Source: Desulfobacterium sp. (GTDB taxonomy: Bacteria > Desulfobacterota > Desulfobacteria > Desulfobacterales > Desulfobacteraceae). From it: a stretch of DNA of 44,529 nucleotides. Numbering within the stretch: the first letter of the stretch is position 1; every line of letters starts with the position of its first letter. A program made the position numbers and the translations under genes. The DNA lies in NCBI GenBank assembly GCA_016342325.1, contig JAEINR010000050.1, positions 1 through 44,529 on the forward strand, in the 5' to 3' direction. The notes under the pieces were generated by a model. It saw nothing but the letters and a program-made list of their open reading frames with translations, was not told the origin of the DNA and searched no databases. Positions 8,060-16,576 of the stretch are shown here, one piece after another.

Positions 8060-9124
8060 ATGATAGAGACTGTAATTATAAAGATAGCGGTTGCATGCTG
8101 GGGGATTCTGGTGGAGTCTTCCGGGTTCATTCTTTTTGGATTTGTGGTGGCAGGCCTCCTTAAGGCCTTTGTTCCCGAGGATATCGTTGCCCGGCACCTG
8201 GGAAATGGTGATGCAGCAAGCGTGTTAAAGGCTTCGGCCTTTGGCGTCCCTCTTCCCCTTTGCAGTTGCGGCGTGTTGCCGGCCGCTGCCGGATTAAGGG
8301 AGCAGGGGGCGAGCAAGGGGGCAACATCCGCCTTTCTCATCTCCACCCCCGAGACCGGGGTCGACTCCGTTGCCGTGACCTGGGCCCTGCTGGATCCGGT
8401 CATGACGGTACTGAGGCCCGTGTCTGCATTTTTCACGGCAACCCTGACAGGGCTTGTTGTCAACCTGCTGGACAGTAAGGAACCAAGCCTTTCGACAGAA
8501 CCGCTGTTGATTGATCCGCCCTCCTGAGGGGGAGGATGCGCCTGCGGTGCAGGCGAAACAATTGTTGCTCCAACTTTTTTTCAGAAGCTGGGCCTTGGCA
8601 TGCGGTTTGCCTTTGGCGATCTTTTCCAGGATATCGGCCGCTGGTTCCTTGCCGGGATCGTGATTGCGGGGATCATCACGGCGTTCCTCTCCCCCCAGTT
8701 GATCGAGCACTACCTCGGGGATGGTATCTTTTCCATGGTTGCCATGCTGGCCATTGCCATTCCCCTTTACGTGTGCGCCACAGCATCCACTCCCATTGCC
8801 GCCGCCCTTGCCCTGAAGGGGCTTTCCCCCGGCGCCGCCCTGGTGTTTCTCCTGGCAGGGCCCGCAACCAATGCCGCCTCCCTTACGGTGGTATCCAAGA
8901 TCCTTGGCAAAAAGGCAACCGGGGTCTATCTTGGCTCCATTATTGTCTGTTCCCTTGGCATGGGAATGGTGGCCAACACCGTCTATGGTTGGCTGGGAAT
9001 CGACATCACCTCATGGGTGCAGCACGATTCCCTGGACGAGCACGGTATTGTTTCCATTGCCCTGGCAGTGATCCTGGTTGTCCTGATTCTTAAAACCTTT
9101 ATTCCCCGGCAAAAAAAGAGCTGA
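8060..9124 (+). CDS. SO_0444/DUF318-type metal-efflux permease with an in-frame TGA, candidate selenoprotein
   Basis: An inner-membrane permease of the ArsP/DUF318 superfamily, closest in appearance to SO_0444-type Cu/Zn efflux transporters. The first half carries PLPLCSCGVLPAAAG and FLISTPETGVDS; the second half carries IPLYVCATASTPIAAALAL and LAGPATNAASL, so together they make one normal two-repeat permease. One TGA (8525-8527) interrupts the frame at codon 156. Beyond it the same frame continues without a stop to 9124 and begins Gly-Gly-Gly-Cys-Ala-Cys-Gly, a cysteine-rich cytosolic loop of the kind this family uses to bind metal. A SECIS-like hairpin follows the TGA. Read through, the product is 354 residues, a typical length. 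The start at 8060 is preferred over 8003: AAAGGTG lies 9 bases upstream and family members begin near this residue. The alternative is a nonsense mutation. There is no ribosome binding site before the next in-frame ATG at 8600. Confidence 0.8.
8528..8555 (+). promoter_or_regulatory. SECIS-like hairpin directly after the in-frame TGA
   Basis: CGCCTGC (8539-8545), loop GGT (8546-8548) and GCAGGCG (8549-8555) form a perfect 7-bp stem. The loop starts 19 bases after the TGA. Bacterial SECIS elements are known to need a small apical loop with a guanosine among its first two bases, roughly 16-37 bases from the UGA, on a short stem; all of this is met. The bulged U of the E. coli fdhF element is not evident. 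The hairpin lies in the coding sequence and also encodes the Cys-x-Gly part of the loop. Confidence 0.65.
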
Positions 9125-9182
9125 CGTCAGGTTAATGCTACATTTTCAGGCATGGCAGGAAATGACGCCAGGTGAATGCTAC
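9122..9182. repeat. Imperfect 20-base direct repeat after the permease gene
   Basis: TGACGTCAGGTTAATGCTAC (9122-9141) recurs at 9163-9182 with 18 of 20 bases identical, a 41-base period. The first copy overlaps the permease stop codon. The second copy ends at the stem of the terminator. It may be a remnant of a tandem duplication or a pair of protein-binding sites. Confidence 0.7.
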
Positions 9183-9183
9183 G

Positions 9184-9203
9184 GGGGGCGATTCTTCGCC
9201 CCC
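9184..9203 (+). terminator. Rho-independent terminator after the permease gene
   Basis: GGGGGCGA (9184-9191), loop TTCT and TCGCCCCC (9196-9203) form an 8-bp perfect stem followed by TGTTTTG. It ends the permease transcript. Confidence 0.8.
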
Positions 9204-9479
9204 TGTTTTGTTTGCCCAGGTCGTGTCTTCTACTCCATAGGTTTCCGGCCATTTTATGGGGTAACCGCCAGAACTCCTTAAAAAAATAACACGCTGTTGG
9301 TAAAAATATATTGACAAAAAAGGGCTACCAAAATAGTTCTGTATAGAACTCTATACTTGTTATGTGTGAAATGAACCTTTTATCAGCAAATGGTGATGTC
9401 TGGCATGCGCGGCCACGCCATTGTGTAACACGCGTATCATGCAGTTATTTTTTATATATCATTATTAAAGGAGAAGAGT
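9204..9479 (+). promoter_or_regulatory. Upstream region of the alkaline phosphatase gene with overlapping inverted repeats
   Basis: No gene is seen here. It holds TTGACA (9311-9316) and two overlapping inverted repeats: AGTTCT (9335-9340) with AGAACT (9345-9350), and GTATAG (9341-9346) with CTATAC (9351-9356). TATACT (9352-9357) is a good -10 candidate but lacks a matching -35, which would suit an activator bound at the repeats. I see no copy of the E. coli type Pho box. AAAGGAGAAG just before 9480 is the ribosome binding site of the phosphatase. Confidence 0.4.
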
Positions 9480-11045
9480 ATGAGCAGTAAGCGGACGCGT
9501 TTGATTATTGCGAATGTGATGGTGAGTTTTTTCATGGTTCTCATGGGGTCGGTTGTCTTTGCGGCAAGCGCCCCCAAGTATGTTTTTTATTTCATTGGTG
9601 ACGGCATGGGCCCCTCCCAGCGACAGGCTGCCCAGTATTTCTACAAGCTGGAGACTAAAAATCCCGATGCAAAGCTTTTGATGAACAGCTTTCCAAATTC
9701 GGCTCTGGTCACCACCCATTCAGCCAACACCCTGATTACGGATAGTGGTGCCGGCGGAACCGCCCTTGCCACCGGTTTTAAGACCACCAACGGGGTGATC
9801 GCAATGCTTCCCGACGGTACCCATGTAAAGACCATTGCCGAAGCTGCACGTGACAGGGGGTTTGCCGTAGGCATTGCAACCACCACCCGGATCACCCATG
9901 CAACGCCGGCAGCTTTTTCTGCCCACAACATGAGCCGATCCAATGAGAACGAGATCGCCATTGATCAGCTCAACTCCGGGTTTGATTATTTTGCAGGGGG
10001 CGGTTTTCGCCATTTTGTAAAAAAGGGCAACGACCAGGGACTTAAGTCCAAACGTAAGGATACCAGGGATCTTATCTCAGAGTTCCAGGACAAGGGATAC
10101 AACACCTTTGTGGGCGAAAAACAGCGGGACGCCTTCCGGGCATTTACGCCGAAAAAAGGGGACAAGGTCATCGCGCCCCTTGCCTACTCAACCATCGCCT
10201 ATGAGATCGATCGCAGGAACAGCACCCAGGTTGAAAATGCCATGCCCTCCCTGGCCGAGATGACCGCTAAGGGGATCGAGGTTCTAACAGCCCAGGAAAA
10301 GCCTTTTTTCATGATGATTGAGGGGGGTAAGATCGATTATGCCGCCCATTGCCATGACGCTGCTGCAACCATCTGGGATACCCTGGCCCTGGATGCAGCC
10401 ATTGCTGAGGCCTATGAATTTTACAAAGCCCATGCGGACGAGACCCTGATCGTTGTAGCTGCAGATCATGAGACCGGCGGCATGGCCATGGGGATCAGCC
10501 TGGACTCCAAGGGTTATTTTCTCAAGCTTGATGAGCTCGCCAAGGTCAAGGCGTCCACCGAAGATACCCTCTGGTACCTCTATCCCGGCATCTACAAGAC
10601 GCACGCGGATGTTGAGCAGCGTCACCAGGCCTATCTTGCCCATGTTGCAGAACAGTTCGGCCTCACTGACCTCACCGAGGGTGAAATGCTGAAACTCACC
10701 CAGGCCATGGTCGTCGAAGACCGGAATCAGACCCTTCCCTATGAAGAGCAGACCAATTACGGTTACGAGTATACGCCTACCATGATCGCCGTTGCCCAGG
10801 TGGTTTCCTATCGGGCTCGGCTTAACTGGACCTCCTATGTGCATACGGCAAGCGTGATCCCCCTCTCTAGTGTGGGTGTTGGTGCCGATCTCTTTAACGG
10901 GTTCATTGACAACACCGAGATCCCCCGGAATATAGCAAAGGCCATGGGACTTAGGCTGACCCCGTCAGCCGGACCTGATTCAAAGGCCCTGTTGGGTGAA
11001 ACTGTGGGTCCCCAGAAAACCTATTCAGAGAAATCCTATCTCTAA
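9480..11045 (+). CDS. Alkaline phosphatase, exported
   Basis: Periplasmic phosphomonoesterase of the PhoA superfamily (Pfam alkaline phosphatase), 521 residues. A signal peptide spans about residues 1-28 (RTRLIIANVMVSFFMVLMGSVVFA, cleavage near Ala28/Ala29). Metal and active-site landmarks follow in order: FYFIGDGMG (the Asp that binds metal), TDSGAGGTALATG with nucleophile Ser89, ATTTRITHATPAAF, MIEGGKIDYAAHCHD and VAADHETGGM, which together supply the two zinc sites and the magnesium site. A clear ribosome binding site precedes the ATG. The YibE/F gene follows after a strong hairpin. Confidence 0.95.
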   Translation: MSSKRTRLIIANVMVSFFMVLMGSVVFAASAPKYVFYFIGDGMGPSQRQAAQYFYKLETKNPDAKLLMNSFPNSALVTTHSANTLITDSGAGGTALATGFKTTNGVIAMLPDGTHVKTIAEAARDRGFAVGIATTTRITHATPAAFSAHNMSRSNENEIAIDQLNSGFDYFAGGGFRHFVKKGNDQGLKSKRKDTRDLISEFQDKGYNTFVGEKQRDAFRAFTPKKGDKVIAPLAYSTIAYEIDRRNSTQVENAMPSLAEMTAKGIEVLTAQEKPFFMMIEGGKIDYAAHCHDAAATIWDTLALDAAIAEAYEFYKAHADETLIVVAADHETGGMAMGISLDSKGYFLKLDELAKVKASTEDTLWYLYPGIYKTHADVEQRHQAYLAHVAEQFGLTDLTEGEMLKLTQAMVVEDRNQTLPYEEQTNYGYEYTPTMIAVAQVVSYRARLNWTSYVHTASVIPLSSVGVGADLFNGFIDNTEIPRNIAKAMGLRLTPSAGPDSKALLGETVGPQKTYSEKSYL

Positions 11046-11053
11046 ATGACTGT

Positions 11054-11079
11054 TCGGGGCAGGCAACGGCCTGCCCCGA
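11054..11079 (+). other. Strong intergenic hairpin between phosphatase and YibE/F genes
   Basis: TCGGGGCAGGC (11054-11064) and GCCTGCCCCGA (11069-11079) pair over 11 bases with loop AACG. No T-run follows on the plus strand (GGGTAAAAAAAA does), so it is not a classical terminator for the phosphatase. It could stabilise the phosphatase mRNA or reduce expression of the downstream gene. Confidence 0.65.
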
Positions 11080-11093
11080 CGGGTAAAAAAAAC

Positions 11094-12272
11094 ATGAAAA
11101 AAAGTTATTTTTCTATCCTTGTCCTTGTTTTTATTCTTTTTTCTGCCGGCCCCGGACCGGGTGAGGGCTGGGCAGGGCAAGGCAGCGGGAATGTGTTTGA
11201 AATGCCGGGTGTGGTCCTGTCCGTGGACAACACCCAGCTGATCCAGGCAGGTATCGCAAACATCGGGGTTCAGCTGACCCGGGTGATGCTCACCGCTGGA
11301 GAGCACAAGGGCAAGATTGTCATGGCCGACAACCACATGATGGGGCAGCTGGACCTGGATGAGATATATCGTCCGGGGGACACCCTTCTTTTGGCTGTCC
11401 AGATCATTGACCATGAAATCACCAATGCCAAGGCCATTAATAAGTTTCGCCAGAACTGGGAGCTTATTTTGTTTGCTGTGTTTGCCGTGGTGCTGGTCAT
11501 CTATTCCAAAACCGTGGGAATCAAGGCGCTGCTCTCGTTTGTGGCGTCCCTCCTGATTCTCTGGTATGTCTACCTGCCCAATCTTCTTGCCGGGAAAGAG
11601 CCTCTGCTCTTGAGTATCGTGGTTCTTATCCTGCTGTCCATGGTCATCATTTTTTCCGTGGCAGGGTTTACCAGAAAAGGACTGGCTGCCTTTATCGGAA
11701 CCATTTCAGGGCTGATGGTCACCCTGGGATTGACCCTCTTTTTCGGATCAAAGCTTCGGCTCATGGGGATGACCACGCCGTTTTCAACCACCCTGATCAT
11801 GAACGGTCACTTTGATCTGAACATGCAGCATATCTTCTATTCGGCCGTGCTTCTCGGCGCCTCCGGGGCTGCCATGGACATTGCCATGGATGTGAGCGCC
11901 TCCATGAACGAAATCAAGGTCAAGCGCCCCGACATCTCCACAAGGGAGCTGATCCAGTCCGGTCATACCATCGGGCGCACGGTCATCGGAACCATGGCCA
12001 CCACGTTATTGCTGGCCTATTCCGGGGGGTACCTGACCATGCTCATGGTGTTCGTCTCCCAGGAGACCAGCGCCACAAGGATTGTGAACATGAAGATCGT
12101 GGCGGCCGAGATATTCAGGGTGCTCATCGGCAGCATCGGGCTCCTCATGGTGGCACCGGTCACTGCCGTGGTGGCAGGCCTGCTCTTTGGTCTTTCCGTG
12201 GACAGGTTATCGTGGAAAAGGCTTTTGCCCAGGCCAGGGGGAGATGGCAAAGTTCCTCCGACTACTTTGTAA
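11094..12272 (+). CDS. YibE/F family membrane protein
   Basis: A 392-residue multi-pass inner-membrane protein of the YibE/F family, whose transport function is not established. The N-terminus has a signal-like segment (residues 5-19) followed by an extracytoplasmic beta-rich domain of about 100 residues. About seven or eight hydrophobic helices follow. Signature stretches are SAVLLGASGAAMDIAMDVSAS and IGRTVIGTMATTLLLAYSGG. The longer frame from 11046 would translate the hairpin and hide the signal sequence, so ATG 11094 is preferred although its ribosome binding site is weak. The 3' end overlaps the convergent VWA gene by 11 bases. Confidence 0.9.
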   Translation: MKKSYFSILVLVFILFSAGPGPGEGWAGQGSGNVFEMPGVVLSVDNTQLIQAGIANIGVQLTRVMLTAGEHKGKIVMADNHMMGQLDLDEIYRPGDTLLLAVQIIDHEITNAKAINKFRQNWELILFAVFAVVLVIYSKTVGIKALLSFVASLLILWYVYLPNLLAGKEPLLLSIVVLILLSMVIIFSVAGFTRKGLAAFIGTISGLMVTLGLTLFFGSKLRLMGMTTPFSTTLIMNGHFDLNMQHIFYSAVLLGASGAAMDIAMDVSASMNEIKVKRPDISTRELIQSGHTIGRTVIGTMATTLLLAYSGGYLTMLMVFVSQETSATRIVNMKIVAAEIFRVLIGSIGLLMVAPVTAVVAGLLFGLSVDRLSWKRLLPRPGGDGKVPPTTL

Positions 12273-14997
12273 GGGAACTGTAGATGCCAAGCAGCCTGTC
12301 CGGGAGTTCCTTGAGATCGGAGATGACGTTGTGGCGGAACTCCCCATAGAGATCGTTGAGTCCGGAAAGGGTTGAGATGTTCACTGTGATGGCCTTGAGG
12401 ACGATGTTTTTTGCCTGGGCCTCGGAGATGGCCTTTCGGGTGTCTTCCACGGCATAGGCATGTTTGTAGTCCACATCGTTGGGAAATCCGTCCCCCAGCA
12501 GTAGGATCAGCTTGATCTTTGCCGGCACGGGATCAAGCTTGCTTACGGCATGGCGGATCCCGGCACCGGTTCGGGTGCTTCCCTGGGCCGTGATGAGATC
12601 GATCCTGTTTTTCACCCCTTGGTCAAGGGCGTCGTCAAAGCCCTTGATGGTCTGGTATCTGACCCCGTGTCTGCCCGATCCGCAATAGCCTGCAACGCTG
12701 AAGTTATCCCCCACCACCTCCAGGGCTTCGCAAAAGAGAACAACGGCCTCCTTTTCCATATCCAGCACGGTTTTTTCGCTGCCCAGCACCTGGTTGGCCG
12801 TGGATCTTGACTGGTCGATGAGGAGGGTCACGGCAACGTTTCTCTCCTGCTTGAGCCGCTTGATATAAATATTTTCCTTAGGCGTCAGGCGGGCCCGTTT
12901 GTCCACGGCGAAATCCACCAGGGCCCGGTAGTCGAACTCCTCCCCTTCGAGGCTCTGGCGAATGATCTTGACGGTTTCAGGCTTTAACAGCTCAAAGGTG
13001 TGCCGGATTCGTTTGACAAGGCCTGGGTGGGCATTCAGGGTATGTTGGTAAAAGTCGTTGTTGCACTCTGGAAACCCTGTTTCATGGACCCATACGTGGT
13101 CGTTGCGAAAGTCATTGGCTGTGCAGTCCCATTCCTTGTATACGGAAACGTTTTCACCGAATACCGGTGAAGACGCAAGGGCGTTTTTATTTTGTGGAAG
13201 GATCTCGGACAATCCCGGGATGGCGGTGACAGCACCCATATCCATCTCTTGGTTTTCCGGGTGTTCCTGGAGAAGCGCCTGGATGTCGTCCATGGAAATG
13301 GTGTCGCTGTTTTCCATCAGTTTCTGCTGGATATCCGAGGTGTAGATCTTGGCGTTGCCATTGTTCAGGAGCTTCTTGATCTCTTTTGCCCGGGCATGGG
13401 TGCTTCCGTTGATCTTGAAATAGGGGCGTTCATCAATGTTCCTGTGAAAGGGGGCTGTAAAATTGAGGAACGGGAGCGGGTTTTGTTCCACCAGGGGATA
13501 GGCCTCAACAACAAAGGCGCCGCTTGCCTCAACCCCTGATTTATGGTTTACAATGTCTGTGGCCAGGGTCTCAAGGCGGTTGAGGAGCCCATCATCATTG
13601 AAATCCTTTCCAAGGGTTGCAGCAAAATCCCGGTCCATGGCAATTCTTGTGTAGAGGATCAGTGCTAGGGAAGGGGCGTCTGTGACGCTTGTCATCTGCC
13701 TTGCTTCCTCGGAAAGAAAGGGAAGCACCTGCTTCACCATGCCCGGATAGAAGTGTCTGATCCGGTGCATGAGCCGGGCATGCTCGGCAATGGTGAACAG
13801 GCACCTGGCCAAAGCCGGGTCGGTGAAACAGTCGAAAAACCGGGTCATGTCGTTGGTGGTGTTGGTGGCGGAATTTTTTTTTGCCGTCGATAGGAACCGC
13901 GCCTGGGCCTTTGAAGCGGCAGGGGAAGGCATATGGCGATCAACCAGTTTTTCCATGTCAAACAGAAAGGTACCCCACTCATAGCAACAGGCCTCAAGCC
14001 TGACCAGGCAGGTGGCAAGCGCTTTGTTTGACGGCTTATCAGAATACCGGTCAAATTCGTTTGGCAGAAACAGCTCCCTGCCGTTGGCGCTGACACAGAT
14101 CTTTCCCGTATTGTCCTGAACCGGCCGGATGGTGAAATGAATCCCGGTTCTAAGGGTCATGTAGCGTTGGAGCTTTGCCTGGATCTCATCCAGCACCACC
14201 ACCACCTTGATCTCGTTGAACCAGTCGGTGGCCACCCGGGATTCAAGGGCAAGGAACCGTTCTCCCCTGGTCCGATCCTTTGCAATTGTTTTGCGGGCCT
14301 TAGCGAGAAAGAGGTCAAACCCCTGTTCGGTTAAAAAGCAGAGTCCGTTCCTGAGGCCGTTGATGAGGTGCCCAAAGGACAATGGATCGCTGGAGACCAT
14401 GTCCATGAGCCCTTTGATCAGCCAGGGGCGTTTCTGGGGAGACAAGGGGGCGAAGGCCCGTGGAAGCGCCTGGAAAAGGGTCTGGTGAAGGGCAAACGGC
14501 ATGGCAGCAGAAAACGTTTCATGGAGAAGTGCAAGGAAGAGTGCGGCGGTCTGGATGTCGTTTTCCCCAAGGAACCGGGTGACCAGGGAGAAGCATTCAT
14601 GGGTTGAATGGAATGCCCCCCGCTGTTTCATGGTTCCAAGGGCAAGATCGAATCGTTCCTCCATGTCGGTTCGCCTAGCCAGCAAGATACTGCCGAAAAA
14701 GAGGGCAATGACCTCGGCCTCCCCGGAGGTGCTGGCTGCGCTGGGTCTCAGTTTCTTGGAAAACCGGGTCAGAAGATCCAGGCCGGCGTTGTGTTGCACA
14801 AGATTCAGGTGGCCTTCAACAACCGCCCTGGCAAGCCCGTTGGTGTGGGTCAGCCCAAAGATGGTGTCGTCGACCACTAGGGCGAGGGCCGCCCCTGTCA
14901 GGGGAGAGGAAAGGGTTTCAAGCTTTGCTGCCACAAAGGCTGCCGTGTCAGGGTCCGCAATTTTTAGCCTATGGAGTTCTCTCTCCATGGGGGTCAA
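12262..14997 (-). CDS. VWA-domain protein, NorD/CbbO type
   Basis: A 911-residue cytoplasmic protein that pairs with the AAA+ ATPase encoded just upstream. The C-terminal von Willebrand A domain (about residues 720-900) has an intact [14 protein letters not shown] gives Asp-x-Ser-x-Ser, [10 protein letters not shown] supplies the Thr and [10 protein letters not shown] the Asp. The long N-terminal part is helical with no motif I can name. In known pairs (CbbQ/CbbO, NorQ/NorD, GvpN partners) the VWA protein is an adaptor that recruits the ATPase to remodel or metallate a client. No rubisco, nitric oxide reductase or gas-vesicle gene is visible nearby. The start overlaps the ATPase stop by 4 bases (ATGA). 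Confidence 0.85.
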   Translation of the reverse strand: MTPMERELHRLKIADPDTAAFVAAKLETLSSPLTGAALALVVDDTIFGLTHTNGLARAVVEGHLNLVQHNAGLDLLTRFSKKLRPSAASTSGEAEVIALFFGSILLARRTDMEERFDLALGTMKQRGAFHSTHECFSLVTRFLGENDIQTAALFLALLHETFSAAMPFALHQTLFQALPRAFAPLSPQKRPWLIKGLMDMVSSDPLSFGHLINGLRNGLCFLTEQGFDLFLAKARKTIAKDRTRGERFLALESRVATDWFNEIKVVVVLDEIQAKLQRYMTLRTGIHFTIRPVQDNTGKICVSANGRELFLPNEFDRYSDKPSNKALATCLVRLEACCYEWGTFLFDMEKLVDRHMPSPAASKAQARFLSTAKKNSATNTTNDMTRFFDCFTDPALARCLFTIAEHARLMHRIRHFYPGMVKQVLPFLSEEARQMTSVTDAPSLALILYTRIAMDRDFAATLGKDFNDDGLLNRLETLATDIVNHKSGVEASGAFVVEAYPLVEQNPLPFLNFTAPFHRNIDERPYFKINGSTHARAKEIKKLLNNGNAKIYTSDIQQKLMENSDTISMDDIQALLQEHPENQEMDMGAVTAIPGLSEILPQNKNALASSPVFGENVSVYKEWDCTANDFRNDHVWVHETGFPECNNDFYQHTLNAHPGLVKRIRHTFELLKPETVKIIRQSLEGEEFDYRALVDFAVDKRARLTPKENIYIKRLKQERNVAVTLLIDQSRSTANQVLGSEKTVLDMEKEAVVLFCEALEVVGDNFSVAGYCGSGRHGVRYQTIKGFDDALDQGVKNRIDLITAQGSTRTGAGIRHAVSKLDPVPAKIKLILLLGDGFPNDVDYKHAYAVEDTRKAISEAQAKNIVLKAITVNISTLSGLNDLYGEFRHNVISDLKELPDRLLGIYSSLTK

Positions 14998-15809
14998 AAC
15001 AGATCGTCAATCAGATCGTTCATTGTTTCCTGGAGCCGGTCGTCATCGGTAAGGGGGAGGGTGATGGCTGTCCGGGCGGCCGTTTGGGGGGAAACTCCCT
15101 GGCGCAACAGTGCTGCGGCATAGATGAGCAGCCGTGTGCTTGCGCCTTCAACAAGGCCGTGTTCCTTGAGCCCTCGGATTTTGACAGCCAGGCTGACCAG
15201 CTTCTGGGCGGTCTGCCTGGCGATGCCGCCCTCGTTTTCAACGATGGTGGCCTCGTCTTCGGGATCGGGGTAGTCAAACGCCATGGCGACAAAGCGCTGG
15301 CGGGTGCTCTGTTTCAGGTCCTTTAACACGGATTGGTAGCCGGGATTGTAGGAAATAACCAGTAGAAAATCCGGGTGGGCTTTGATGATCTCTCCGGTTT
15401 TATCGATGGGGAGGATCCGGCGGTTGTCGGTCAGGGGGTGGATCACCACGGTGGTGTCCTTCCTTGCCTCGACAACTTCATCCAGGTAGCAGATGCCGCC
15501 CATGCGCACGGCCCGGGTGAGGGGGCCGTCCGACCAGACCGTTTCATCGTTTTTCAGGAGAAATCTGCCCACAAGGTCCGAGGCAAAGAGATCTTCATGG
15601 CAGGAGATGGTGATCAGGGGAAGGTCGAGGTCAAAGGCCATGCGTTCTACAAACCGGGATTTTCCGCACCCGGTGGGTCCTTTGAGCATCACGGGCAGCC
15701 GTGCGTCGTAGGCTGACCGGAATAGAGCGCCCCTGTTCTCCCTGTCCAGGAAATAGGGTTGTTCGCTGATTCTGAAATCCTGGTCACTGGTATCAAAAAA
15801 ATGAGTCAT
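14994..15809 (-). CDS. MoxR-class AAA+ ATPase, CbbQ/NorQ type
   Basis: A 271-residue ATPase, the normal length for CbbQ/NorQ/GvpN proteins. Walker [13 protein letters not shown] is at residues 44-55, Walker [15 protein letters not shown] near residue 109, sensor 1 in [12 protein letters not shown] near residue 150, then the arginine-bearing [12 protein letters not shown] segment. The C-terminal CbbQ_C-like region is present. It is expected to form a hexameric ring that acts with the VWA protein encoded directly downstream (4-base overlap) as a chaperone or activase of an unidentified client enzyme. The ribosome binding site (GGGTGAT) is weak. Confidence 0.92.
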   Translation of the reverse strand: MTHFFDTSDQDFRISEQPYFLDRENRGALFRSAYDARLPVMLKGPTGCGKSRFVERMAFDLDLPLITISCHEDLFASDLVGRFLLKNDETVWSDGPLTRAVRMGGICYLDEVVEARKDTTVVIHPLTDNRRILPIDKTGEIIKAHPDFLLVISYNPGYQSVLKDLKQSTRQRFVAMAFDYPDPEDEATIVENEGGIARQTAQKLVSLAVKIRGLKEHGLVEGASTRLLIYAAALLRQGVSPQTAARTAITLPLTDDDRLQETMNDLIDDLF

Positions 15810-15859
15810 GGATCACCCGGGGTTGATTAAAGGGTTGTATGGGGCGGCTGTTTTCCTCT

Positions 15860-16576
15860 CTAATCCGGCTTTTTCACAAAGTACAGGGCCAGGCTCTTGC
15901 CCAGGATCGGGTTGAGCAGCCTTTCTAAAAAAGTGGTCAAAAATGGCTTTTTCATGAGGTCCCACACCAGGAAACGGTGGTAGAGATTGACGCTGGAGGA
16001 GTCGGTCCGGGTGGGACCCTTCAGGCATTTGAGCCACCAATAGGGAGCGTGGAGGCTATGGGCGTGGTGGGCGCCTGTGAAGGTTACGCCCTGGGCCAGG
16101 ATTTTGGAGACAAGCTCCTTTTTTCGGTAGATTCGGATGTGACCCTGGTTGGCGTTGTAGTACTCATCGGACAGGCGCCAGCAGATAACCTCGGGCCAAA
16201 ATCTCGGAACGCTCACCCCCAGGGTTCCCCCGGGCTTCAGCACCCGTACAATTTCTGCGAGGGCCTTTTCCTCATCGGGGATGTGCTCCATCACCTCGGA
16301 GCAGATCACCGTGTCAAAGCTGGCATCGGCAAAGGGAAGCCGTGTGATGTCGGCTGCGGACAGGGACCAGGTCGACCCTTTGGCCGTTGAAAGCTTTTCG
16401 TGGAGCTCAAGTTTTGTTTTAGACGTCAACAGATCATCGGGGTTTCTGTCGGCTCCCAGGCAGAAGGTTCCGCCCTGTTCATAGGCTTGTGCGGTGTGCC
16501 TTCCTTCACCGCATCCGATGTCGAGAATTTTGTGTCCGGGTCTGATGTTGAGGCGCTTATAGTCCAGTGTGATCAT
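15860..16576 (-). CDS. SAM-dependent methyltransferase linked to a glycosyltransferase
   Basis: A 238-residue class I methyltransferase. ILDIGCGEGRHT (residues 17-28) is the SAM-binding loop, LGADRNPDDL carries the acidic residue that binds the ribose, and PFADASFDTVICSEVMEHIPD plus RVLKPGGTLGVSVPRFWPE are typical of the UbiE/Methyltransf_11 group. The C-terminal 90 residues are rich in aromatic and basic residues, and include a possible membrane-associating stretch. Its start lies inside the last 20 bases of the glycosyltransferase gene, so the two are coupled, which suggests that it modifies a glycan or glycolipid precursor. Confidence 0.85.
   Translation of the reverse strand: MITLDYKRLNIRPGHKILDIGCGEGRHTAQAYEQGGTFCLGADRNPDDLLTSKTKLELHEKLSTAKGSTWSLSAADITRLPFADASFDTVICSEVMEHIPDEEKALAEIVRVLKPGGTLGVSVPRFWPEVICWRLSDEYYNANQGHIRIYRKKELVSKILAQGVTFTGAHHAHSLHAPYWWLKCLKGPTRTDSSSVNLYHRFLVWDLMKKPFLTTFLERLLNPILGKSLALYFVKKPD

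Noticed and set aside
8536-9093. A 185-codon open frame with a ribosome-binding-like GGGGGAGG in front
   Set aside because: It is in another frame from the permease, gives an Arg/Cys/Pro-rich sequence without family features, and the overlapping frame encodes conserved permease motifs.
8003-9124. Two separate permease genes, 8003-8527 and 8600-9124
   Set aside because: Both halves are in one frame with only a TGA between them, the second has no ribosome binding site, and each is half of a standard permease.
11046-11093. ATG 11046 as start of the YibE/F gene
   Set aside because: It would translate the intergenic hairpin and bury the signal sequence that starts at 11094.
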